Assembly: GCA_025642075.2 (NCBI GenBank)
Contig: JAODUO010000033.1
Span: forward strand, 402,501 to 466,500
Source: Ridgeia piscesae
Lineage: Eukaryota > Annelida > Polychaeta > Sabellida > Siboglinidae
DNA: 64,000 nt
Direction: 5' to 3'
Positions 13,590 to 25,829 of this stretch are shown piece after piece (position 1 is the first letter of the stretch; the number at the start of each line of letters is the position of its first letter). A program made the translations under genes and the position numbers. The notes under the pieces were generated by a model. The model saw only the letters and a list, made by a program, of their open reading frames with translations, was not told where the DNA came from and did no database searches.

Positions 13590-15560
13590 TAACCCTGGTC
13601 TAGTAACAGGACAACTACTATTTTGAATCCTTAATAGCCATCATGCACATTGAGAATAATGACATTTTCATTGCTCTGTCAACTCTTATGCTGCAGCCAG
13701 CGACATAACTGGAAAATTCCTTAACTTAATCCTATTTGAATGATGACAACTGTTTTGCGAAAAGGTAGGACTGGGAAGAAAATATTACACAGGCATCCTG
13801 AAACCCACTGGTACTTTGTGACTCTATGAATCATGCAGCCAGGTATTGGTCTTCCGTTCCCCATCCTCATTTTGTTTTCATGGATTGGGGGCATGCCCCC
13901 CGGCCCCCTCTCTGGCTACGCCACTGCGTTCAAATATTGATAATGACAGATGAGACTGTGCATAATTGTTAAGAAATATTTCCATAGTGTCCTTAGAAAT
14001 CGTCTGAGTATAATATTTATTTATAGCATAATAGCTTATAAATATACTTTTACTACATCTAAGTAACCCAGTCTCAAATGAATTCTTGAATGGTGTACCT
14101 TACCCGTAAAATAACCTTTAAACGAATAAGCTTTGCCCCAAAGAAACTTTACTTAGCAGAATTCAGTAGCTGTCACGCATGGAAACTATGCCTATTTACT
14201 TGTCGATAGAAGAATTCGCTAATTGCAAACGATTGTCAAGGATCTCGATCGCTACTGTTTGAGAAACGGCCCCGGATACCACATTAATAAAGCACTTGGC
14301 ACCAGGTGTGTACCAGGTCAAACTGTTGGCGCGGGTCAGGGTATAATGGCCGTGATTAAGATACAGCGAGATGCATCCACGCGGAAGTTACGTTCCTTGA
14401 CCGGTCGTTGTCGACTAAAGATCTCGTTGATTAATGGTGGAAGGCCGCGATCTGCCGTTCTTTATTCGCTGCCAATCCTCGTGTATTCTGCAAATGTCGT
14501 CCACGGCTAACACGTAGACTCCTGTATACATCCAGATTGTGTCAGTAAATCGCTCAGTCACCCCAATTCCTTTCAATCGTCTCGTCGTCCCGTCTAGTAC
14601 CAATGTTTGGATACCATTGTCGTGCATATGGTTAGGAATAGTAATTTATTAGGGTCTACGGGGAGTTTGCTGTGTTAAATGTGGAACACTGGATCGTCGG
14701 CTCGTCGCTGAACACCAAATGGCATGGCAGTTAACTCAGCTCGAATTCAGAATCAATTAATTTGATTCACACACGCACGCACACGGGAACACGCGCGCAT
14801 GCATGCAAAAATAAGTTTGCATGGTTTACCGTACTAGTTAGTGGTTATCGATATTTCCTATATGGAAAAGCATTTGCCAGGAACTATGATTACCTGAGGA
14901 TCACGTGTCGTAACGTTGTGCCCCTCATAAATTTCCACATTGCACTCGTTAACACAAAAGAAGTACCTGTAGCCAAAGCAGGGGTACGATATACCCGGCT
15001 ACGTACATTAGTTTACATAGCCTGGTAAATTACCCGGGTGCAGGCTCTTAACCAAAAAAAACACTGCATACGTGATAAATTCGTACGGATCCATTGAACC
15101 TGTCCACTGACTATTTACAAAAAGTTGGGATTGGTGTAGCTTTGGACGTGTCCACACACTGGTGGGCCCTGTGTGCGACAACTCTGGGATTCGAGATCCC
15201 TAGCATATTGAGCTGATGTCGCAAGGTGCCCAGTATCCACAATGTACCATTAGGGGTCAGCATGAATGTTGCTACCAGGTTCGGTTCAATTCATATTGTA
15301 AATAACGTTGCATATACTTTTCCGAATCCACTGTATTCTTCTCTGGAGCTGTCGGTGTCTTCTCGGTACCGAAAGCTCGATAGGTGAACGCAATGGATTC
15401 GGAATGGTGTCTGGAACTGTATTTACAATACCATTAGGAGGTGTGTTAGTGTCTTGTCTGTAGAAAGGCAGGGGAGACTCACGCACTCATTTCTCTTTTT
15501 GCTCCAAAGAGCTATCTGGTGGCTGTAGCTGAAAGTGAGAGTGTACAACAGGAATGACAC
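13590..15560. other. Intergenic, possible repeat end near 13,890
   Basis: No gene supported. Near 13,885-13,925 the string gggggcatgccccc precedes a C-rich run ending in tacgccactg. It resembles the boundary of an interspersed repeat, but no inverted repeat or coding relic was found, so the family is not called. Confidence 0.4.
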
Positions 15561-15564
15561 ATAC

Positions 15565-16330
15565 ACATACCTTCACTACAGAGGAAGCAGGAACGACACA
15601 CGCACATACCTGCACTACGGAGGAAACAGGAACGACACACGCACATACCTGCACTTCAGAGGAAGCAGGAACGACACACGCACATACCTGCACTACAGAG
15701 GAAGCAGGAACGACACACGCACATACATGCACTACAGAGGAAGCAGGAACGACACACGCACATACCTGCACTTCAGAGGAAGCAGGAACGACACACGCAC
15801 ATACCTGCACTTCAGAGGAAGCAGGAACGACACACGCACATATCTGCACTACAGAGGAAGCAGGAACGACACACGCACATACATGCACTACAGAGGAAGC
15901 AGGAACGACACACGCACATACCTGCACTACAGAGGAAGCAGGAACGACACACGCACATACCTGCACTACCGAGGAAGCAGGAACGACACACGCACATACC
16001 TGCACTACAGAGGAAGCAGGAACGACACACGCACATACCTGCACTTCAGAGGAAGCAGGAACGACACACGCACATACCTGCACTTCAGAGGAAGCAGGAA
16101 CGACACACGCACATACCTGCACTACAGAGGAAGCAGGAACGACACACGCACATACATGCACTACAGAGGAAGCAGGAACGACACACGCACATACCTGCAC
16201 TACAGAGGAAGCAGGAACGACACACGCACATACCTGCACTTCAGAGGAAGCAGGAACGACACACGCACATAGCTGCACTTCAGAGGAAGCAGGAACGACA
16301 CACGCACATACCTGTACTACGGAGGAAGGA
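15565..16330. repeat. 39-bp minisatellite, about 19 copies
   Basis: The 39-bp unit starts gaagcaggaacgacacacgc and continues with acatacctgcactacagag. It recurs about 19 times with only a few alternating variants (acctgc/acatgc, actaca/acttca). Because 39 is divisible by three and units are nearly identical, two + frames and one minus frame stay open across the array (13-residue repeats). No splice-linked flanking exon, leader or domain supports translation, so I annotate it as a repeat. Confidence 0.95.
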
Positions 16331-16815
16331 AAGGGAAGCAACTAACATTCACAGAGGGAATCTTTCACTGTTATCGAACAGATAATGATTACAGTGTATA
16401 TTGAATAATATATGTTATATTGTTATAATTATATTATGCAGATGTTGTCAACGTTGACTTGGAAATTGTGGTCAAATCCCCGTCTGTCCTTTGTTGTTTC
16501 TGTTCTTCAGTCCGCGACACGGCATCAAGTCGGTAATACACACTACGTGCATAGAGACACCACTGAGCAGTCATATGCAATCATGTACTAGCTGACACGA
16601 ATTTAAACTAGACTACCCTAGACTACACTGTTTTAATCACTATACTAATCACTATTGTACCTTTACTAGATTACACATGATCACTTCTATCATCCTTGCA
16701 ATACGTTGTAGCGCTACATTTTTATGGCGTTATAAACGTTCCGATTGACGTTTCTGCGCATGGTAAAATCATCAATGTACAGCGAAAAGACAAACCATTT
16801 ATGGTATAAATACTA

Positions 16816-17000
16816 CGGGTTGTTCGTTAGGATGTATATAACCTATCAGCAAAGTTATTTGTCGCAAATTAACACGAGACAAACAAGTTTTTAGGCATAT
16901 TTTGATAGTGACAGTAGTGCGCCATAATCCGCGACAGTGGTTTATAAAAAACGTAATATTTTATTGCATTGAACATTTTAAGAAACTCTTCACAGTAATC
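16816..17000. repeat. Dispersed repeat, copy 1 (partner at 23.40-23.62 kb)
   Basis: This segment aligns co-linearly with 23,400-23,620. Both contain a caaacaa..tttt.aggcat.ttttgatag core, then gccataat, then taatatttta and ttcagtaat-like blocks. Divergence is high, as expected for two old copies of an unidentified interspersed repeat. Confidence 0.5.
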
Positions 17001-17149
17001 ATCACAGGAAAGTTAACGAACAGCTCGTGGCATTTATACCGAAAATGCTTTGTTGTTTCGCTGGACATTGAGGATTTTACAGTTATTGCACATGCGTTTT
17101 TAACGACCGAAAAAATGTAAGCGCGACAACGTTTTACTTTATTTATAAT

Positions 17150-20100
17150 AGTGGCGCCATCTGGCGAAAGTGTCACATTACAACTTTTTTCTACTGTAAA
17201 ATATACAAATCTAAATTCTCCTTTTGTTTTTTCCAAATATACATAATCGTACTTAATGGAATGCCAATGGTACAAAGAAGCGAATGAACAAAGAAATAGG
17301 GGGTGAGGAGATGCACTGACAATATGCAAGATTAGCGTATTAATAATAATATAAAGCAGCACTACATACATGTATCGATTTTTCAGGCTCCGACAACTGG
17401 CGCCACTGTATGTAGCGCATACTTCCCAGATCTCACAGCCGGGGAGAATAGCCGTATCTAGGCGAGACAAATTATTCCTTGAAATAATGATAGGTTTGCC
17501 GGAATATAATTTATAGTATGCTAATATCATAACCTTATCACACTCGTTTTATTGTGTGGGCCCCAAACCACTATAATTATGTTTTGCAATACTAGTAATA
17601 GGGGGGCCTACTACTACTGAGAAAGGAAACATGCAGAAGTATAGCGAAATGACGTGGGTCCCGCTTGGCAGCAATGGTAAACATTCCGAACGAGCAATGT
17701 GGCGTATGACATTGCTTCTAGTCTAGACGAGTAAGCCTCGATGACTTTGGTAGTTCTGAAAAGTACCTTGATCGAGTGATTTCCTTTGCTGCCCGCTGCA
17801 TTGGTCGTATTGTACGTTTTATTCCGGGTTAATCCAAAAACAAGTCCTCGCTTCTATCAGTGGATGCATGGCAATGGCGTTGCGTGTATGTTACGTCATT
17901 TCCATGGTAACAGGTACGCGTGGGTTTCTGGTACTCGAGCGGCCATCTAATGATAAAACACAGAGCGTGTTTGTCCGTATACTGTTACACCTATCTACCA
18001 GCGTTGAATGTTTGGAGCAGGCGTTCCGTAGGTCTACGTTCCGTAGGTCCGCTACCGCTAGTACGTCTACGAACTATAACATTATAGCAGTTGACTTCGC
18101 CAGTCACTACTGCACTAGCCGTGGAAACAGTGCAAATACCCGCCCTAGTATGACGACAGATACGCGACTTTTTTTGTGGGAATCCCAATATAACGACCCA
18201 TTCACATTCTAAACGTTGCATATAACACGAACAGTGCGTGGCTGAATTCACCAAATATTATATCACATGACCGGAGACCTACTACACTCGTCATGGGCGA
18301 TTTCATTAGCTAATGTTAAAAGAGGAGTTTTGCAAAAGTGACATTTACCAGAGACCCGTACTGTCGGCTGGTACAGACGTATATCAGCCGCGCCGACCCC
18401 TGGCGCTCGAAGATGACTTGCGCTTATCCGAGCCGCGTAATGTTGCACACAACCTTTCCGCCAGAGACCGCCACTGCAGCTACGCGGCCCTGGTAAGCTG
18501 GCACAGAAATAGTCTCGGCGAGGGGCCGCGTCTTCGTCTGTGCCAAGCATGAGTGCCGCTTCGCCGTGGACCGATATCGGCGGCGATAAAGGCGTCGCTG
18601 GATCTATCCTTGTGTAACAACGCGCGTATTGATTTTGTTCGTCGTGACGCCTCGTTTACCGCGGCGTTTGCCATCGATAATATTATCTATACAGAACATG
18701 TAGTTTATGCAACGGCTGTCGTGAAGACGAGGAGTCAGTCTATAGGCCTACTGTATACGTAACCAAATTCGGACCTTCATAAAGGTCGACACTTATAGTG
18801 ACATAGGTAAATGTGAAGCACTGTTAGGTAAGCCAAAACATGGATTGTTAACGCATTATCTGTAGTCACCGCCGCACATGCCGACAAGCATGTCATGTGG
18901 TTCTGTAAAGGCGCTCAGAGCCCACATAAACACGTCTTCTGCGGACAAACCGCCGATACTTAGGACTTCTTAAATATGATAATCTATACTGATCTATGTA
19001 CACACGTGTACAATAAAATGACATACTCGGCAAATGCTCAACAAAACGCCAGCCCAGACGCTCAGACGTTCTCACCAGGACCAGCCTCTAAACAATCGAG
19101 ATGGAACCACAAGCTCTTACCATGCACAATGACTGGCTTCAACATGGTATTCACGATGGGACGGAAATAGATCGGCTATTATATAACGGTCGCATGTCCT
19201 AGTTTATGAATGCGAGGTGACCGTCCATTTCGGATACGTGTCCATGCCGTCAAATATGATTTAAAATGTCACCGATGTGACCAGGCAGGCTTTCGTATAG
19301 CATACTGCATGGTCACGTGCATGTCGTACATTATCCATTGCCATCCATTTCGTGGGTTTGTGGATCTTCTTCATCCAGTTGTCCTTTGTGGATCTGCTTC
19401 ACCGCTCGACATAAACTTTCCCAAGAGAAAAAATAATGTATAAATACGTGTTATTTTTGTAATTCCGAAATCGCGAAAGAATCAATGTGTTAGCTTGTGC
19501 ATGCATGGGCCAACCATGTAGTCTACACATATCGGGTCTGCTTAATTGTACATACGTTACGTTTGCTATTTCGATCTTTTAAGAGTCAACTGACGGGTTA
19601 ATAAGCCTTTTTCATTGTATGTGATCGCGTCAGTGTGTCAACAGAACTAATTTCGCGCATATTCCATGTTGCTCTTTTTGAGAATGGGCGACCCCAATGA
19701 AAATTGTGATCATCGGCTGGTGTCACTACTTTGGTTAACAGCCAGAGGAACTCATCGATCTGTCAATGGAGTAGTCCACCGTACAACGCTAATTCAGTCT
19801 AACCGTGTCAGTTCGTTCCACGATCCGACGGGTCGGCACTTGAACACTGGCCGAGATAGCGCTAGATTCATAGCGAGTCGGTGAGGAACGTGAAGCGGTG
19901 GCCTTGATAGCGAACGAACGCCGTCTTGCGAGAGCGCGAGCGGGCAAACCTGAGTGGCGAAGGCGGCGTCGGGTGACAAGGTCAGCGGTGATCACGCGCT
20001 GCTGACGTGGGAGCGATCACGCGCGCCGCTCGTAGTGCTGCCGCGAGAGGCTTCGCAGGGACTTCGCGTATAATGAATGCTCGGCCGGTTCAACTGCACG

Positions 20101-21300
20101 CCACACACTCACAATGGACAGGGCAGGGCGCACTGCGCATAGGCCTCTCAAATAGTCAACAGCTCGGCATAATCAGCTTGTTGTCTTCGGACCTTACACC
20201 GTGTCGGGGGGATGACGGTGGTTTACTAGAATCATAGTGCTCACTCATATCAACTGTGGCAAGATGCGAGGGACATACGCAGGGTCGTGCGTCACCTGTG
20301 TAATTATGTAAACAACCCATGTGTACCCATTATATACGAGGCCTTCGTAAATTTCATCTACAGTAAACCAGATCTTGGGCTGACGTATTGTCACAAGATA
20401 TGTCGTCTACTGGAAATTGGTATATAATTCCAATCATGTCAGGATCTATTCTAATTTTCATTATTGGTCATATACAAATTTCACAGCAGTGCATTTTCAG
20501 ACTTCTGTGACTTCAACGGTTGTCGCCTTTTGTAACATGCGAGTTATGCTGTCCTATTCACAAACTGGAATCTATTCCAGTTAAACATTTGGCCGCCAGG
20601 CACACGGATGCACGGAAGGAGTCGACTGCGTTGCTGGCAGGCAACCACTGGGCATCCATCCCACGCTAAATGGCTAGCTGTCTGCGGTGAGCCTGCAGTA
20701 ACGACAACGGTGGCTGCGTGTGCCTTCGCGAGAGCGCTAGAGCTGCGACCGAGTGCGGTGGTGTGCCTTTACAAGTCAATGCGGCAAGTCGGGGTGACCT
20801 CATTTCCATCGAGTTGCTTGGTCGGTAGCTGCTAGCGGAATAGATTTCGGCTGACGAATTACACACTCGCTGTTCTACTCTAGCATGCCGTGCTGTTGCA
20901 GGACATAATGCTACGCTTGGAATGTGTCAACGATAGCTTCGTTCTTTCAAAACGGACGCGTCGTTGAACGCCTTTTCTGTTCAAGGGGCAGAGGACCCGT
21001 GACGTCTCCGACCGCAGTGCGCATGGGCGTCGCATAGCCCACGAGGCCGCCGAGAGTCGTGCGGTGCGGTTAGCCAGACAGTCGGATTTTGTTCAGAGTT
21101 TTCGCTGCATGGCGGGTAGAAGAATATTAAAACATTACTGCTTCGTGTCAGTATTGCTATCCGGGAATGGAGCACGATGACGCGGCAGAGAGCAGCCGTG
21201 ATGTAGGTAGGTCACTCGCTGGATCATTCGATTGACGCAGCTGATGAATTCTCTCGCAGGCTCACGAAGCCCACGATGTGGCTGTGTGGCAGGCGAGAGG
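17150..21300. other. CpG-rich intergenic region, no gene seen
   Basis: CpG is frequent, particularly at 17.9-18.7, 19.7-20.2 and 20.6-21.3 kb. Many open frames overlap on both strands, as expected in GC-rich DNA, but none shows a family motif or a splice partner. A promoter could lie in 20.6-21.3 kb; I saw no specific core-promoter signal. Confidence 0.45.
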
Positions 21301-22660
21301 CGGAAATGGCGGCTCGCTCAGCCTCAAGCCTAGAATGTCAATACCTCTGACCTAAATTTGGGCTTTAGTCACGGCCTTTGCGTTGTTAGATTATCAAGCA
21401 GTGTGTCTTAATGGTGCAATTTCACATTATTTAACCAGTAGATGTTAAATATGACTGCAACGTATAAATCGTGATATTATTATCATTTTACAAGTATTTG
21501 TTACAAATATGGCAGTGCGTCATGACCTTGCATGCACATTGAAGGTTAGACAGTTCTAGCACACAGCTGCCACAGCATACCTGGGTGACATGGCATTGTT
21601 TCAAATTGTCAACTTGTAATTTCTGTGTGCAAAATTTTTGGTAGAGTTTGAGTATTAAATTACAATTAATTGTTTAATTAATTTTAATTTAATAAATAAA
21701 AATATATTAAATTATAATTAGTACAATCAGTTTTATATAATTATAGATAGATGACTTTCTTTTAGTGTTTGTTACATGCATGTGAAATATTGAATCGTTG
21801 CTAATGTTATTATTAATTAGCACACATTTTTACCACACTTCAGAGAGGGTCTCGGGCTCTCGGCTTGAAACCAATTGTAAGTGATGCTGACATTTGGGTT
21901 CAGCCATGTCTTCCAACATTTTATTTGATTTAACAGCATTTATTTTATTTTGTAATTTTCTAGTGACAATTAGTGGCCAGGTGATATAAAGTGATGACCT
22001 TAGCATAAGTTGAGGCCAAGGTTTATGTCTTTTATGTGACATATTACATCCAGCAGAAATGTAGATGATTTGGACAATATTAAACACAATCCAAATCAAA
22101 CCTTCAAAATAAAATGTTATTCAGCAACGAGAGAAAGACACTGGTCAGTGCCATTCATATATATTGTACTGAGGTCTTGGATTTGCACACCTGAGTACAC
22201 ACCTGAGTACACACAGTATTGGGACATGGACCTGTACACTTCTTACTGGGTTGTACAGCTCTGTGTCATGTTAGTCTGTTACTGTATATTGACACCTTGG
22301 ATTTGTTCATTCCATCTCCGCAGTAATCAAACACTGTCGTACACTGGTCCAGTTGACAGAATTAGTTACACATATATTTGTTTGTAAGACTAAGAGACGT
22401 GATGTTGGAAATACACAGCTTCACCGACTACCTCTGAAACAAAAGCAACCAAAGCAACCACTGCAGGTGTCAGTGGCTCCTGCTAGGCAAAGGGGGAGGT
22501 ACCAATCAGAAGAAGTCCAAACAAGATCGTTTGGTATTATCAACTTCGCGTCAGCTTCGATTCTCTTGTTTGCGGGTAACATGCACTTTCGGCTCAGCTG
22601 TGAAAGTAATTCAGCATATTGTGATCACTGATCACATGTCGCAATGATCGTGACCACAAA

Positions 22661-22765
22661 ATGGCGGCGACAAACGTATTCATGTGTGAGACAATTTCTG
22701 AAGAAAAACTTGTGGCGATTTGGGAGGATTTCCCCTGTCTTTATGATGTCTGTTTCAATCGATGA
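22661..22765 (+). pseudogene. MADF-like N-terminal exon or remnant
   Basis: The ATG at 22661 (context caaaATGG) opens a 34-codon frame that closes at TGA 22763-22765. Residues 11-30 (TISEEKLVAIWEDFPCLYDV) resemble the start of a MADF DNA-binding domain (Adf-1 family): the LVAIWEDFPCLYDV stretch matches the usual first helix, where a basic YKDR-type segment should follow. Instead a stop is met and a 20-bp tandem repeat begins. It may be a first exon whose donor I cannot identify (candidates such as GTCTGT at 22748 are poor) or a decayed copy. It lies at the edge of the CpG-depleted region, about 13 kb upstream of the zinc-finger exons. A link to that gene is only a possibility. Confidence 0.4.
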
Positions 22766-22767
22766 TG

Positions 22768-22975
22768 TAATAATTGCCTGTTAATGTAATAATTGCCTGA
22801 TAATGTAATAAAACACCTGATAATGTAATAAAATCACCCGACAATGTAATAAAATCACCCGATAATGTATAATGAACTGTCTGATAATGTAATGATTTTT
22901 GACTGATTATGTAATAGCGTGCTCCTGTCTGATAAGTAATAACTTTTGACCAATAATGTAATAATGTACATATTT
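22768..22975. repeat. Degenerate ~20-bp tandem repeat (tgataatgtaata)
   Basis: About ten imperfect units around ctgataatgtaataaaa, with variable spacer sequence of 5-12 bases. Confidence 0.8.
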
Positions 22976-23399
22976 CATGTGGTCTTTTTTGTATATTTCA
23001 TTTTGATTTCTTGCACTTACTCCATTTTGTTTATTCATTCTATTTTGCAAACTGCATATTTTGCTAGTGGAATAGCACATTTCTTTTTAATATGGTTAAA
23101 TCCAATATGCTAATTCCAAATCTGAAGTTAGATATATCGCAGCAGGACAGGATTTTGAATTATACATTCTCACACCCTGAGTTATAGGTTTTACATTTTC
23201 GCACCATTTACGAATGGCATGTTGGTCATGATATGCTACTTTACGACTGTGGGCTTCATTGATATCGAACTTGTCAGCACAAATCATGGTATTGAAGGGT
23301 ATCTATCGCAACCACGCTGTAGCATTTACATTGTCCCAAGTATCTGGGTGACGTTTCTGTGTATGTGTTAGTTAGTACCATAAAATATGTTAATGTTTC

Positions 23400-23620
23400 C
23401 CGCGGAATGTCATGCATCTTTACTGTGATATATATCGCCCACTATGAGCAAATGGATGTTTATCACAAATTTACAATAGGCAAACAAATTTTGAGGCATG
23501 TTTTGATAGCAAGAGCAAATCACATGACTGTCGTGTGCCATAATACATGACAGTTATTTAAGCAGACATAATATTTTAATCTATTGAATGAAATTTAAGC
23601 ATCTCTTCAGAATAGTAACT
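23400..23620. repeat. Dispersed repeat, copy 2 (partner at 16.82-17.00 kb)
   Basis: Co-linear with 16,816-17,000, including the shared ttttgatag and gccataat blocks. No terminal repeats or coding capacity recognised. Confidence 0.5.
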
Positions 23621-24269
23621 ATATGTGGCAGTAGACAGTAGACACCATCTTTTCCTGAATGAGGCAGTGCCAAGCACTGTGGGCAGCGCAGCTTGTTTGA
23701 CTTGTCTGCGGGCAACAGTGACGAGGAACCGCTGGCCTCATGAACTGTCGCAGCGCAGTCCGCCTGTGTGCTAGCCTGACTATACATTTACATTAACCAA
23801 TGGGGGTCTTCATATTCCCTGCCAAGCATACACAGAGACATGGCTAGACTACTGAGAATTACTAACATATAAATTCTCCATGCTCTACCGTACAGGGACG
23901 CCTTGTTGGTGGCGCTAACAAATTTCCAGGTCAACCTGCACTGACTGGCAGAGTGGCAGAGTGGCGAGTGGCAGGCGAGTAGAATTTAAGAATCTTCTAC
24001 TTATGCATCGACCATAGACCGGCTGTGCCCTGCAATACATCACCCATTGTGTGGACCAAAACCATTCAACCAGGTCGCTGCGCTTGAGTGAACGCAATGG
24101 ACTGTGTCCCTTGTGCAAGTTGTCACTGGGGTGACCTGTCATGTTATCTGGCTGCCTCAATGTTGTAGAACCTGTTGCCACTGCATCAGACATTAACAGC
24201 TGCATTTGTACAATGTCATGAGCACTGATTGTAAGAATGGCACGTCACAGGTTATAAATGTCACCAAAA

Positions 24270-24520
24270 AGGTTAAGTCTTAGATCCATGTACTATATAA
24301 TGAGGCCAGGAATTTCATTCTAGAGATTTACTCATTTCAAACTAAGGTTTTGGATCCAGTCATATCAAATTGAGGTCTTTGATCCATATGTTATACCGAG
24401 GCTTTGGAGCTGTACATTTTATATGGAGGTATCAGATCTTCACAACCCATCAGTACAAAAGCCTTGTATCCACTCATTTCTGGTGAAATGGAGGTACTAG
24501 ATTTGTGCACTTCATATATC
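24270..24520. repeat. Degenerate tandem repeat around ttggatcc...gaggt
   Basis: Several loosely similar units (for example ttttggatccagtcata and tctttgatccatatg) recur every 35-45 bases. Similarity is weak. Confidence 0.35.
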
Positions 24521-25494
24521 AAATGAGAGAGGTAATGATGCCTCTTTGAGTGGAAGGTCCTTGGCATTGCAGAACAGGCAAAATGTCAGCAGTTTCAATG
24601 AGAGAGCCCTTGATACTGTGGTGGAGTTCACCGTCAGTTCATATCTACACTGTCTCAAGTACTTCATTTCAGTACTATAATATATGGTATTCAACTTTTG
24701 AAATGTAGGCATCCTTGTGAAATATTTAAGGTGATTGTGCAGAGTTTGTGCATGTGATGTGTACATTTCCAGTGAGATTCCAGTTGGTTTTTATTGAATG
24801 ATGTTTATTGTATACATATCAAGAATAGTGTATACATATTCAGCAAGGTGTAACTATTATAGATTATTAATATCCACTGCTTCGTGTACAGTATTACCTT
24901 GCACACATGAGGTGTGTTTCTTTGACAAACTACTTGCAAAGGCCCAGTCTGACAGATGATGCAATCACTGCTGGGCTCACGCGTATCACATTCCTTCTTC
25001 CTGTTCATCTGGGCATGTAACCTGGGAGTGCTCACAGCTTATGGGAAGGCCACATGTACACACTGAAACTGGTAGACAGATTTCTTCTTCACTGTCCATA
25101 TCTGAGTGTTTTCTGTCTGTCTCTCATAACGTCACCAGCATCTGCTGCCAGATTTAACGTCTCACAGCTTTCCAGTTTCCATGGATGCTGTGTTGTATTG
25201 ATTGTTTAAGTCCTATGAGGTCTTGGCTTCCTGTGTCGGCCCCAGCCCCTAGGTGCAGTGGCAATTTTCTGAAATCCCTGGCATGTGGGTCCAATTTGGC
25301 CCACGGACGGATTCCAAGTGGCCCATGAGATCTGTAGTAAAAATTTTGATTTGTCAAGAACAATAATAAATGATCAAATGTCTGTGAGATCAAAAACATT
25401 TTGTTGGCCAAACAATTGAAAATATTTAGGTATATATAAATAAATACTATTATGAGTTTTCTCCATGGAATTGGCCAGTAACTCAGACACATGA

Positions 25495-25829
25495 ATACAT
25501 TGAATATGCTGCTTTTTTACTTTTGATATCTCTGCACTCTCCAAACAGCAGTAGGGCTAGTTCGTTTCATACAAGGCATCGTTGACCACTGTTTTGTGTA
25601 GACATTGTACCTTATTTGTAAACAGCTTGAATTATTTATTATTTAGATGTGGTCTAGGGCAGCAGAAAACACTTTCCCACCTACAAAAATGTATCTTATC
25701 TGTGACATAATTTAAAGCTGACAGCTGTGGAGAGGTAACTGAACAAAATTTGGCCTGGACCAAAAGATTGAGGAATGCTATGCTGTGATGTGTCGTATGG
25801 TTTCATGTTCTCTGGGCTGCACTTGATAC
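25495..25829. repeat. 330-bp repeat, outside copy
   Basis: Nearly identical to 27,913-28,242, starting tgaatacattgaatatgctg and ending gggctgcacttg. No terminal inverted repeat or coding frame is visible, so its class is unknown. Confidence 0.9.

Noticed and set aside
15150..15260. B-box-like tctcgaatccc on the minus strand as a second SINE
   Set aside because: No matching A box at the right distance and no SINE body recognised.
15487..16345. 240-284 codon open frames on both strands
   Set aside because: They come from the 39-bp minisatellite; equal openness on opposite strands argues against selection for coding.
17868..18762. Overlapping open frames in the CpG-rich region
   Set aside because: They occur on both strands in the same DNA, with no conserved motif, typical of GC-rich non-coding sequence.
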